Shown here: positions 7,768 through 20,669 of the stretch, in pieces | Numbering within the stretch: position 1 is the first letter of the stretch | Layout: every line of letters starts with the position of its first letter | Source of the DNA: Palsa-504 sp963808315 | GTDB taxonomy: Bacteria > Actinomycetota > Actinomycetes > Streptosporangiales > Streptosporangiaceae | DNA: 64,000 nucleotides | Reading direction: 5' to 3' | Assembly (NCBI GenBank): GCA_963808315.1 | Contig: CAWEFK010000002.1 | Location: 186,001-250,000, forward strand | Translations under genes and position numbers: made by a program | Notes under the pieces: model-generated | Seen by the model: only the letters and a program-made list of their open reading frames with translations | What the model was told of the DNA's origin: nothing | The model's database searches: none

Positions 7768-10289
7768 GTGGATTCCGAAAATAAAGCATCTCATGTAGAT
7801 CCGGAAACCGAAATAATTCCGGTATACGTCAAGAAGCAGATTTTCTATAGCCCGGCCGCACGCCGGGGGCTCTACGTGCTTGTGCTGGTGGCTTTCCTGC
7901 TCGCCGCCACCGCGGTGGGCTGGCAGTGGGGGCTCGCCCGGGCCCAGAAACCGCTGCCGACGGCCGCTCACTACAACAACAGCGCCGGTTACACCAGCAG
8001 CATCGCCGCCGAACTGGCCCGTTGCGGGCAGCAGAACGGCGAGTTCGGCCCGGGCGGAGCCCTGCAGGTACCGGTGATCGGTTCGGGCGTGTTCCAGCGC
8101 GTCGTGCGCATCGTGGCTCACGGAAACGTGAGCTACGCGGTGGATCCGTTCACCGGCAAGGCCGTGCAGCCCCTTACCAGCCTTGAGCAGCACGCCACCC
8201 GCGATTGCCGTTACGCCATCGAGGAATACGGAACCATACCGCAGAACACGCTCGTGCTGACATATGACAATGGCCCGACCGCCCAGTGGACGCCGCAGCT
8301 TCTGGGCATCCTGCAGGCATATCACGTGCACGCCACCTTCTTCAACACCGGCACCAATATCCTGGCGATGCCGCAGATATTCGACGCGGAAGTAAGTACC
8401 GGGAACGTTATCGGCAATGAGACTCTAGATAACCCCGACCTTACCGGCCAAACCGGGGCTCAGGCTCGACGAGAAGTCGTCACCAATGCTCAGATCATAG
8501 CGACAACCGCGAAATACCAGAGCCATCTTTTTTACACGCCCTCGGTAGGCACCAGCGAGCCCGCGGTCGAGCAGAACATATTTGCCACGCTGGTGGGCCA
8601 GCAGCTCGGATTCGCCAACGTGAATCTTACGAATGCGAGCTGGGACTACCAGGTGAGCGCCCACCAGGTACCGGTGCTGCAGCGTAACGGCGCGGGGGCC
8701 GTGCTCGTCATTCACGATGGCGGCGGCAGTCAAGCCGGCACGCTGCAAGCTTCGATAAAGCTGATACGCCAGGCCGAGAGCCTGGGATACAAGTTCATGA
8801 CGATCCCGCAGCTGCTCGGCCCGCAGGATGTTGCCGGGACGGTGGCCGGCCCGGTACAGCCATCGCTGAACGACCGGGTGGGCTACCTGGTCTACTGGGG
8901 CCCGCATGTGCTGCAGGCGCATCTGCTGCAAGCCTTTATGCGCTATATGACGATATTCATCGGGCTGATAACCCTCGCGTGGATCCTGGCTGCCGCCTGG
9001 GGTCGGTGGTACAACTACCGCCGGGCCCCTTCCTGGCACCCGGACAGAGTCTCTGTCCTCATCCCCGCCTGGAATGAGTCCAAGGTGATCCGCCGGACCG
9101 TCGAGAGCATTTTGCGCCACTCCTACGATTTCGAGGTTGAGATCGTCATCGTCGACGACGGTTCGACGGACAATACCTGGGAGATCGCCCAGGAACTGCA
9201 TGCCGAGTATCCGTCGGTCAAGATTTATGACAAGGAAAACGGAGGCAAGGCCAAGGCGCTGAACTACGGCCTGTTCATCGGGGTGACCACGGATTACACG
9301 CTGATCATCGATGCCGACACGATCGTCGCGGACGGTGAGACAATTCCGCGGCTGGCGAGGTGGTTCGCCGACCCGAAGATCGGGGTGGTGGCCGGGCGGA
9401 CCAAGGCCGGCTACCGCGGCAAGGGCTTGCGCGAGAGAATGCTCGCCGAATTCCAGTCCACCGAATACGACCTGGGCATCGCGGTCCTGCGGACCGCGCA
9501 GGACTGGATGAACGGCATCGTGATCGTCCCGGGCAGCTGTTCTATGTTCAGGACGGCTCTGCTCCGCGAGGTGGGCGGGTTCAAATCCCACCTCATCGCC
9601 GAGGACGCGGCGGCCGGCATGGAATTGCGCCGCCGGTTCCCGGGGATGCGCATCCGGCAGGACATCACGGCCGTGGCCCTCACCGAGGTCCCGCTCACGG
9701 TCAAGACGCTATGTGCAATCAGTGGCGGAGATGGAATTTCGGCGTCATGCAGGTCATGATGGACCACCGGGAAATCTTTGTCCGGCCGGATAAGTACGGC
9801 GGCCTTACCCTCCAGCTGTGGTGGTCCCTCTACGGCCTGATCGTGCCGACGCTCCTCCTGCCGGTGACCTACATCATGATCGTGGTCACGGCGTTCAACC
9901 GCAGTTGGCAGAATCTGCTGATCTACCCGGCGATATTCATCATTTACCGGATCGTGTCGACCCTGGTATCCATGGTGATCATGCGGGAGTGGATGAACCC
10001 GCTGACATCCATCTGGTACCGGATCGTTAACGATCCGCTGCAGATCTACCTGGCCGTCACGTGCTGGTACAAGGTGCTGAGTGGCAACGTCCAGTCCCGG
10101 AAGATCTGGTCGAAAATCCCGCGCCAGGGCGTGCCGCAGAAGGAAAGCGCGACGGCACCTGCGACCGATCTGCAGCCTCTGCTGGCGGCCGCGGGCAGAA
10201 GTCCCCGCCACCAGGTTGAAGACGATCAGGTCATAGCCACGCCAGGTACCGATTCCGCCATCGAGGAAACCATCGGCAGCCTACGGTAG
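7768..10289 (+). CDS. NodB-like (degenerate) / GT2 processive glycosyltransferase fusion, one frameshift
   Basis: A cytoplasmic N-terminus with DPETEIIP and a membrane helix at about residues 32-52 lead to an extracellular polysaccharide-deacetylase fold at about 150-350. After a second helix near 395-412 comes a GT2 domain with LIPAWNES, VDDGS, IDADT and EDAAAGMEL. The family polymerises a beta-linked polysaccharide and exports it. The frame closes at 9759, but QWRRW (the QxxRW motif of processive synthases) and four or so further helices continue in the +1 frame from about 9712 to 10289, so one base is gained or lost near 9711. The NodB site is damaged: TYDNGP replaces TFDDGP, and GNETLDNP replaces the HxxxH segment. 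The GTG start at 7768 has GAGGAG 11 bases upstream. Confidence 0.85.
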
Positions 10290-10584
10290 CGGGCCTGGAG
10301 GCTGGTGCCGTGTCAGGTACCGTTCGCCTGGGCAGAACCCCCGAACCTGACCCACATCGAAGGACCATAGGTGTTGCTTGGGCAACGACGATGGACCATC
10401 GGTGTCGCTGCAGAGCGGGAGCGCCCGACACAGATGTGACAGGCGAGGCGGGTGGTGTTCACGGGACGTCGATCCTTCGCTGGACGTGACCTTAACGCAC
10501 CGGATAACCGGGTAACCGGGCGAACGCTGGCTGCGCAGGACACTGGCTGCGCAGGACACCAGACAGCTCCCGGTCGGCTCGTGG
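10290..10584. other. Convergent intergenic region with short repeats
   Basis: This separates the GT2 gene from the oppositely oriented GH18 lipoprotein. It holds two imperfect 17-base copies of GGACCATaGGTGTtGCT (10362-10378 and 10393-10409), a weak GTTGC-TTGG-GCAAC hairpin (10373-10386), and a perfect 16-bp tandem repeat at 10527-10558. I see no gene and no classical terminator. Confidence 0.5.
10527..10558. repeat. Tandem 16-bp repeat, two copies
   Basis: CTGGCTGCGCAGGACA occurs twice head to tail at 10527-10542 and 10543-10558, in the non-coding tail downstream of the GH18 lipoprotein gene. Confidence 0.9.
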
Positions 10585-11676
10585 TCAGGAGGTGAACGGC
10601 TCGACCAGGTGGCTGAAGGCCCAGCTGCCCTGCGAGATGCCGGAGCACGAGTTGCTGTCGACCGATCCCTGGCAGCCGCCGTTGTCCCGCTGGATCGCCC
10701 AGATGGACAGCAGGCCGAGCGAATGCTCCCGGGCGAAGCTCAGGATCCGCTTCGCCCCGGAAAGCTGAGTGACCTCGGCCTTGTTCGGGTTGTCATCGAT
10801 GCCGGGAAGGAACGTGATTCCCTGCATCGCGTATAGCTCCTGCCGCGACTTCTGCGGGTACAGGGTGGCGAGCTGGCCGTTGACGCTGGTCGCCGCCTCG
10901 ATCGCCGAGCTGCCCATGTTCACCGCGCCGGACAGGTCGTAGTAGTCGAAAGCCATGATGTTGACCAGGCTCACCTTCGCGCCCTCGGTGACCGCGTTCT
11001 GCAGGACCGCGAGGGCGTTCGGCTGGAGTCCGGCGGGCTGGACCGGCAGCGTGTACTGAATCTGGAGCGGGTAGCCATGGCTGGTGGCCCAGGCCTCCGT
11101 CATCGCGATCGCCTTGTTCCGCCGCTCGATACCGGCCGAGTCGTTCAAGGCGTTGAGTTCCACGTCCATGTCAAGCCGGGTGACATGGTAGGTGTTGATA
11201 ACCGCCTCATAATCGGCCGCGATCGCGCTGACGTCCGTGCATGCGTCGGCGATTTCGGTGCCGTTGCTCCCCGCGCTCTGGCCGCCGAACGTGAGCGCCA
11301 CGTTGCCGCCCTGCTGCTTGAGCTGACCGATCTCGGACTGGTACGCGGGCGAATCGGCCGACTGTGAACCATCCCAGGTCAGCGTGCAGGAACCGGCGGA
11401 GGACGCCTGAAGGAAGCCGAGGTTGAAGTAGCGCGCCCCCGATTGCGAGGCCACCGACTCCACGCTGCTATCGATCCAGGTCTCGAAGTAGGGCGAGTAG
11501 ACCTGAGCGGGCCACGACTTGAAGTCGCCCGCTCCCTGCGGGGCGGAGGCGGACGGGTCCGCCCGCTGGGTGGCCTGAGTACCGGACGACTGCGTGCTGC
11601 TGCCGCCGCACGCGGCCAGGGACATCGCGAGGGCCGCAGCGGCGAGCATCATGGATCCGGTTACCCGACGGGTCAT
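10585..11676 (-). CDS. Secreted GH18 chitinase-like lipoprotein
   Basis: The 363-residue product opens with a lipoprotein signal peptide: MTRR, a hydrophobic core and the lipobox LAAC at about residues 19-23, followed by a Ser/Gln/Thr linker. The rest is a family 18 barrel starting at VYSPYFETWID. It has the strand VALTFGGQSAG and the active-site strand VTRLDMDVE, whose DxDxE acids are all present, plus LVNIMAFDYYD and a final LLSIWAIQRDNGG. This resembles bacterial chitinases that act on beta-1,4-GlcNAc chains, anchored outside the membrane. It lies tail to tail with the NodB-like/GT2 synthase, so it might trim that polymer. The true substrate is unknown. All family residues I can check are intact. 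Confidence 0.88.
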   Translation of the reverse strand: MTRRVTGSMMLAAAALAMSLAACGGSSTQSSGTQATQRADPSASAPQGAGDFKSWPAQVYSPYFETWIDSSVESVASQSGARYFNLGFLQASSAGSCTLTWDGSQSADSPAYQSEIGQLKQQGGNVALTFGGQSAGSNGTEIADACTDVSAIAADYEAVINTYHVTRLDMDVELNALNDSAGIERRNKAIAMTEAWATSHGYPLQIQYTLPVQPAGLQPNALAVLQNAVTEGAKVSLVNIMAFDYYDLSGAVNMGSSAIEAATSVNGQLATLYPQKSRQELYAMQGITFLPGIDDNPNKAEVTQLSGAKRILSFAREHSLGLLSIWAIQRDNGGCQGSVDSNSCSGISQGSWAFSHLVEPFTS

Positions 11677-11775
11677 GCTTCCCCTCCCTGACAGAGAGTC
11701 AGCTTACTTCAGTGTCCGAAGTACGTCGGTTTCGCCCCCGCAAGCCCCCCGCTGGTCCCATGGCCAGAGAATTCC

Positions 11776-12828
11776 TTATCCAGCCGGGGCCCGGCGCTCC
11801 CAGCGGTGCACCAGGTCCAGGTACCGGCGCGCGGCGGCCCGCAGCTCAAGCTCCGGGTCATGGCCCGCCGCACGAGCCTGGGCGACCAGCCGGAAGAGCT
11901 CACGGCCAAGGTCCTGACCGGACATGGCCGCGGCACCGGACATGGCCGAGGCGCCGGGACCGCCGCCTGAGTCCAGCTGGGCCAGTTCGTCGGGCACCCC
12001 GGCCCGCGCCGCCCGGCGCTGCAACTGCGCGGCCAGTGCCAGGGCGGGCTGCCCGAACGGCACGCCATCCAGCGCGGACGGAGCAGGTTGCGTGGCCGCA
12101 TTCAGCCCGTGCCGTTCGGCCCGAGCCCTTTTTTCTTCCCGCTTGATCTCGTCCCAGTTCCGCTTGACCTCATCGGGACCGGAGACCGTCACGTCCGCGA
12201 ACACGTGCGGATGCCGCCGCACCAGCTTGGCCACGATCCCGTCCGCGACATCGTCAATCGTGAACGAGGTACCGTCGTCGCGTTCGGCCGCGATGCGCGC
12301 GTGGAACACGACCTGAAGCAGCACGTCCCCTAGTTCCTCGCAGAACGCCTGCTCGTCACCGGACTCGAAAGCCTCGAGAGCCTCATAGGGTTCTTCGAGC
12401 AGGTGCGGCGCGAGCGAGGCGTGGGTCTGACGGGCGTCCCAGGGGCAATCGACGCGCAGCCGGTCCATGGTCGCCACCAGATCGAGCAGCCGGGCGCCGG
12501 GCAGGTCGCCCGAGCCCTGCACGACCTGAGCACCCGGAACGGCCTGAGCACCCGGAACGGCCTGAGCACCCGGAACGGCCTGAGCACCCGGAAGGACCGG
12601 CGGTTCCATACCCGGCTCGGGCAGCCAGACCACGACCTTGTCCGCGGCGAGCGCGACCGCGTCGGACTCGGTCGCCAGCTGGTACCTGATGTCCGCCTCG
12701 TCCAGCGCGGGGAGCTGCGGATGCCCGGCCGGAGCGAGCACGGCGTCCGCGGACCGCAGCGCCTGCCACGCCTTCCAGCTGAGCAGCCCGGGGGCGACCC
12801 GCGGGCTGGTCACCAGGACGATCAGCAA
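11776..12828 (-). CDS. mazG: MazG family nucleotide pyrophosphohydrolase
   Basis: MazG hydrolyses nucleoside triphosphates to monophosphates and pyrophosphate in the cytosol. The catalytic core runs from about residue 110: DRLRVDCPWDARQTHASL, then EEPYEALEA and EELGDVLLQVVFHA supply the Mg-binding EExxE and ExxD acids, and VFADVTVSGPDEVKRNWDEIK closes the helical bundle. The first 100 residues form the extra N-terminal region seen in mycobacterial MazG. Between the two lies a tandem PGAQAV repeat encoded by an 18-bp minisatellite. The gene overlaps the preceding SurA-like lipoprotein gene by 7 bases, in the mfd-surA-mazG order seen in actinomycetes. The C-terminus is Ala/Gly-rich. Confidence 0.92.
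   Translation of the reverse strand: MLIVLVTSPRVAPGLLSWKAWQALRSADAVLAPAGHPQLPALDEADIRYQLATESDAVALAADKVVVWLPEPGMEPPVLPGAQAVPGAQAVPGAQAVPGAQVVQGSGDLPGARLLDLVATMDRLRVDCPWDARQTHASLAPHLLEEPYEALEAFESGDEQAFCEELGDVLLQVVFHARIAAERDDGTSFTIDDVADGIVAKLVRRHPHVFADVTVSGPDEVKRNWDEIKREEKRARAERHGLNAATQPAPSALDGVPFGQPALALAAQLQRRAARAGVPDELAQLDSGGGPGASAMSGAAAMSGQDLGRELFRLVAQARAAGHDPELELRAAARRYLDLVHRWERRAPAG
12525..12593. repeat. 18-bp minisatellite inside mazG
   Basis: Three perfect 18-base units CCTGAGCACCCGGAACGG (12525-12542, 12543-12560, 12561-12578) and a fourth partial copy to 12593 encode a repeated PGAQAV hexapeptide on the minus strand. The unit keeps the reading frame, so copy number can vary without breaking MazG. 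Confidence 0.95.
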
Positions 12829-13522
12829 GCCGGCGTCAGACCAGCCGAGGACGCCGCCTTGGCCGCCCCCTCGGCCCGGGTCACCGTGCTTGGCGCCGAC
12901 ACGATCTGGTACTGGCTGTAGTTCAGCTGGCCGTACTGGGGGTTGATCTTAATCTGCAGGTTCTTGGCCGCCACGCACTGAGCCCGCTCGAGCTTGGCGG
13001 TCGTGGCCGTCTGCGCCGCCGCCGCGGTGGGTATCTTGCCGCCGTTGACCTGCTCGATGTACTGGGTCTCGATGGCCTGGTACCGGCCGACCTCGGCGCT
13101 CAGGTTCGGCGGGATCCCGTTGGCGGTCAGGATGAGGTCCAGGGTCACGTTTGTCACTCCCTGTTGCTGAGCGGAGGCCTTCGCCGAGGCGTAGATCTCC
13201 GCCAGCGCGTTCTGCGCCTGGGCGCTCGAGACCGTGATGCCGGCCTGCTTGGCTAGCTCGTCGTTGATCTTGAACCGGACCAGCCAGCCGAGGGTTTGCT
13301 GCGTCTCCTGAGCCGCGGTCAGCGTGACCTGGCCCGGGTAGTGCTTGGCGGCCTGGCTGAGGTTGGTCACCTCGGTATCCAGGCTCGCCACGGTGATCCG
13401 CTGGCTGCCGACCACGGCCGCGGCGCCCATCTTGACCGGCGAGCACGCGGTCACCAGGAGCCCGGCGCCGAGCATGGCGGCGGACACCTTGACAAGCCGG
13501 GCCAGCACCAGGCTCTTCCCTC

Positions 13523-13526
<4 letters not shown>
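12822..13526 (-). CDS. SurA N-terminal domain lipoprotein
   Basis: A lipoprotein signal with lipobox LLVTAC ends near residue 28. GAAAVVGSQRITVASLDTEV then matches the start of the SurA/PrsA-type chaperone N-domain, and a long Ala/Gln-rich helical region follows (ETQQTLGWLVRFKINDELAKQ, VSSAQAQNALAEI). There is no PPIase domain, so this is the short form of 234 residues, probably a chaperone-like lipoprotein on the outer face of the membrane. Its ATG overlaps the mfd stop and its stop overlaps the mazG start, placing it in an mfd-surA-mazG operon. Function beyond the fold is not established. Confidence 0.85.
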
Positions 13527-17212
<3,686 letters not shown>

Positions 17213-17462
17213 AATGTCCTTGTTATCGCCGTTTGTTCCTGGTCCTGGCGGCCCTGTGCGCTGCGGGAAGGACCCTTCGCGTCAGTCCGCGACCCACTCC
17301 GGGCAGCATGAATCAGCCGGGTTCAAGTGCACCCCGGCACTTCACGGAACGGGTTTAAGTTTACGCGTTCCGCTGTGCTATGCGCGGGTCGCCCCCGGCC
17401 TTAGCCGGGGCGACCCAGCCGTCCGTCGATTCATCGTGTTCGATAGATTACGATGCGTGTTT

Positions 17463-18383
17463 ATGGGCTCAGGGAGCGAGCAGACCGAAGCGCGCCAGAC
17501 CGAAGCGCAGCACACCGAAGCGCAGCGGGCGGTACAGCGGGCGCGGGACGCGGCTAGCCAGGCGCGGATCGCCGCGGCGGCCCGGGCCTACCCCGACACG
17601 TTGGTGCGCGAACTGTTCGCCCGCCCGGTCCGTGATTGTGTCTACCGGTGCATCGGCCGGCCGGTCAACCTGCTCCGGGCCGGCCGCCAGGCCTCACTCG
17701 GCGAACTCGGCCTGACCCCCCTGCGCGAGGCCGGCTTCGAGATCACGGTGCTCACGGTCGACGAGGACGACCCGCGGTGGACCGACCTGCCGGGTCAGGC
17801 CAGCGCCGGCCACCCCACGGCCGGCCGGGACCAGGGCGGCAAGATCATCCTCGGGGACCTGCGCACGGTCGCGCTAGCACCGCGCTCCTTCGATATCGTG
17901 CACTGCGCGCTGCTGCTCGACCGCATTGACCACGTCGAGCTGGTCCTTGACCGCTTCACCGCGGCGCTTCGCCCCGGCGGGCTGTTGCTGCTGCGCATCC
18001 GCGACCGGGACTGCGCCGCGGGCCTGCTCGACCGGATCGCGCCGCAGTGGTTCAGGCGGGCCCTGTGGGCCCGGCTGTACCCGGGTCAACCCGGACCGTT
18101 CCGTGCCGTGTACTCCCCGGCCGCGTCGGATCGCGCCATCCTGGCCTATATGCAGTTGCGGGGCCTGGTCCTCTGCCAGCGCGAGACCGCCAGGACATGG
18201 CCGACCGGACCAGGCCGGGCGGCCGGGGGCCGCAGGGTCTTCGGGGTCTTCGGGATAGTCCGGTCAGCGGCCGCGGCCCGGGTCATGATCGCTCGCCTCA
18301 CCCGCGAGCGCCTCACCGATGCGCACGACGAGGTGGTTTACGTGATAAAAAAGCCACAGGATCGTTTCGCGCACGTCGTGTGA
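17463..18383 (+). CDS. Class I SAM-dependent methyltransferase-like protein
   Basis: The product is about 306 residues from the ATG at 17463. The same frame is open upstream to 17187, but that part is divergent-promoter-like and unlike protein. The N-terminus has a short TEAxxTEAQ repeat and a helical Ala/Arg region. From residue 60 or so comes a Rossmann-like core: ITVLTVDEDDP, then GDLRTVALAPRSFDIVHCALLLDRID, LVLDRFTAALRPGGLLLLRIRD. The last two are the post-III strands of Methyltransf_11 enzymes. The glycine-rich motif I is weak (VNLLRAGRQASLGELGL), so cofactor binding is uncertain. Substrate unknown. It stands divergent from mfd, with 250 bases between them. Confidence 0.65.
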   Translation: MGSGSEQTEARQTEAQHTEAQRAVQRARDAASQARIAAAARAYPDTLVRELFARPVRDCVYRCIGRPVNLLRAGRQASLGELGLTPLREAGFEITVLTVDEDDPRWTDLPGQASAGHPTAGRDQGGKIILGDLRTVALAPRSFDIVHCALLLDRIDHVELVLDRFTAALRPGGLLLLRIRDRDCAAGLLDRIAPQWFRRALWARLYPGQPGPFRAVYSPAASDRAILAYMQLRGLVLCQRETARTWPTGPGRAAGGRRVFGVFGIVRSAAAARVMIARLTRERLTDAHDEVVYVIKKPQDRFAHVV

Positions 18384-18523
18384 CGTCCTGACAGGCTTAT
18401 CGTTCTTCCGCTCCGGACACCACGGCCGTTCCGTATCCTTGATCCGGCCCGGACAGGCTGTCCTGGCGTGTGCTCTGGAGACACGCTGGCAGGCCGGGTC
18501 GGAAGCGATGTTCGGAGGCACAG

Positions 18524-20235
18524 CTGACTGCTCAACCACAGCCTGGGCTGCCCGCGGGGCTGGCGGACTGGCCCGCGTACACGCTCAGCGAGGCCCAGCT
18601 GGGCGATCTCGAGCTGCTGACCTCGGGTGCCCTCGCGCCGCTGCGCGGCTTCATGGACGCCGCGGACACGACCGCGGTGCACCAGCGTGGCATGCTGGCC
18701 GACGGCACACCCTGGGTCATCCCGGTGACCCTGGACGTGCCCGCCGGCGTGCTCCCCCCGCCGCGGACCGGCTGGTGCTGCAGGATCCGGAGGGCTCACC
18801 GCTGGCTGTGCTCTCGATCACCGAACGGCTAACCAGGCCCGGATCGCAGGATCCGGCGGGACCGCAGGTTACCCGGCTAGCCGGTCCGGTCCAGGCCCTG
18901 CGCGAGCCCGAGCACGGGCCGTTCCGCCAGCTGCGGCGGCGGCCCGCCGACGTGCGCGCCGAGCTCTCCGCCGGCCAGGAATCCCCCGCTAACGTGCTGG
19001 CCTACGCCACTCGCCGCCCGCTGAACAAGCGTCATATCGGCCAGCTCAGGCACTTCGCGGGGCAGCTGAACGCATCCCTGCTCGTGCTACCGCTGATTAG
19101 CGGGCCCGCGCTGGTGGTGACCCGGCCCGAGGCGCTGGTCCGCGCCGTTCTCGCGGCCAGGGAGCAACTGCCCGCGGGCACGCTAGTCATCCCGGTCCCG
19201 CTGGCCCCGCGTCATCCCGGCCAAGACCCCGGTGACCCCGACGACCCCGATGGGGCCGACCTGCGCGCGCAGGCGGTGGTGGCCGCCGCCTACGGCGCCA
19301 CCCACCTGCTGGCCGATCCACCCGATGTGGCCAAGGCGACCGGCGCGGCCTTCGGCGCGGCGGCCGGCCAGAAGAACGGCCAGGTGACTCTGCCCGGAGC
19401 GCCCATTCCGGTCATCAGCGCCGGCGAATGGGCCTATGACCCGAGGTCGGAGGTGTGGCGGCCGCTCGCCCTGATCGAGCCGGGCGCCGAGCAAGGTGAG
19501 CTGACCGACTCCGAGCTCGGCCGGCTGCTCGATTCCGGCGCCGAGGTACCCGCCTGGTTCGCCCCGCCGGGCGTGGCCCGCGAGCTGCGGCGGGCCCGGC
19601 CACCGCGGGCCGAGCGCGGCGTCGCCATCTTCTTTACCGGCCTGTCCGGGTCGGGCAAGTCCACCATCGCCCGGGGGCTGGCGGAGGCGCTGACCGAACG
19701 TGGCGACCGAACGGTCTCGTTGCTCGACGGCGACCACGTCCGGCACCTGCTCTCGGCCGGGCTGACCTTTTCCCGTGCCGATCGTGACCTCAACATCGCG
19801 CGCATCGGCTACGTCGCGGCCGAGGTCGCCCGGCACGGAGGCATCGCCATCTGCGCCCCGATCGCACCCTACGCGCAGGCCCGCGCGGCCGCTCGCGAGC
19901 TGGTGTCCAAGGTCGGCGACTTCCTCCTCGTCTACGTTTCGACACCGGTCGAGGTGTGTGCGGCCCGGGACCGCAAAGGCCTGTACGCTAAGGCGCGCGC
20001 CGGGCTCATCACCGGCTTCACCGGGGTGTCGGATCCCTACGAGGAGCCTCGTGACGCGGACCTGGTGCTCGACACCTCGGCGATGACCCGGTCGGAGGCT
20101 ATCGATGCCGTCCTGCGCCTGCTGACCACCGGCGGATGGCTGGCCGGCCCTCCAGACCAGCCCGACCAGTCCAGCGAAACCTCCGTGACCAGGACACCGA
20201 TGGTCCGGCTTGGCCCCGCCGTCAGGCGACTGTAA
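18524..20235 (+). CDS. ATP-sulfurylase-like domain fused to APS kinase, one frameshift
   Basis: The N-terminal sulfurylase PUA-like region (WPAYTLSEAQLGDLELLTSGALAPLRGFM) is in one frame. Near 18755-18765, at a run of six C, the frame must change to reach AADRLVLQDPEGSP and the remainder. The C-terminal APS kinase is complete: GLSGSGKST P-loop, LLDGDHVR, FSRADRDLNIARIGYVA, APIAPYAQAR, RKGLYAKARAG and FTGVSDPYEEP. It would phosphorylate APS to PAPS. The sulfurylase centre is degenerate: ATRRPLNKRH stands where QTRNPxHRAH belongs, and GRDHAG is absent. A CTG at 18524 with GGAGG five bases upstream is the best-spaced start; a GTG at 18470 is the alternative. Confidence 0.8.
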
Positions 20236-20243
20236 CCTGCGCT

Positions 20244-20355
20244 GGCTCAGGCTTCGGCTTCGGCTCGGTCGTCGGCTCGGCTCAGGCTTCGGCTCGGTCG
20301 TCGGCTCGGCTCAGGCTTCGGCTTCGGCTCGGTCGTCGGCTTCGGCTCGGTCGTC
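20244..20355. repeat. 29/35-bp minisatellite across the DUF4229 stop codon
   Basis: Units of GGCTCAGGCTTCGGCTCGGT plus CGTCGGCTC, some with an extra CTTCGG hexamer, repeat three times from 20244 to 20355. On the minus strand they encode the acidic RAEADD/RAEAEA tail of the DUF4229 protein. The TGA stop at 20313-20311 lies inside the array, and each unit carries the same TGA, so unit gain or loss keeps termination. Confidence 0.9.
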
Positions 20356-20610
20356 ATCCTCGGCGCGGGCGCCTTCGTCGAGCCTGGCCCGCAAGCCCCC
20401 GGCTCGCCGGCGCCCGTTCTTGAGCCGTCCCACCAAAGCTCCCGACATCACGTCCCGCTGCCGGGAGAGCAGCACGAAGCTGGCTATCCCGCTCACCACG
20501 AACGCGAGCGCGAGCAGCAGCAGGCCGCGGGCACCCACCAGGTAAAGCAGGATCATGGAGACGACGAGCAGCAAGATCCGCGCGGACGAGTAAGCAAGAG
20601 TGGCACGCAT
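20311..20610 (-). CDS. DUF4229 small membrane protein
   Basis: From the ATG at 20610 the 99-residue product starts MRATLAYSSARILLL and has two closely spaced membrane helices (about residues 8-26 and 31-50), then SFVLLSRQRDVMSGALVGRLKNG, the DUF4229 signature. The tail is strongly acidic and repetitive (EDDDRAEADDRAEAEA), generated by a minisatellite that also contains the stop codon. A longer open frame reaches upstream into the neighbouring dehydratase gene but is not protein-like there. Function unknown; it presumably sits in the cytoplasmic membrane. Confidence 0.85.
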   Translation of the reverse strand: MRATLAYSSARILLLVVSMILLYLVGARGLLLLALAFVVSGIASFVLLSRQRDVMSGALVGRLKNGRRRAGGLRARLDEGARAEDDDRAEADDRAEAEA

Positions 20611-20669
20611 AACGATCCAAGCATAGAAGCTGACCGGCGAGCTTGCGCCCACGGCACCGGTCCGGGCGC

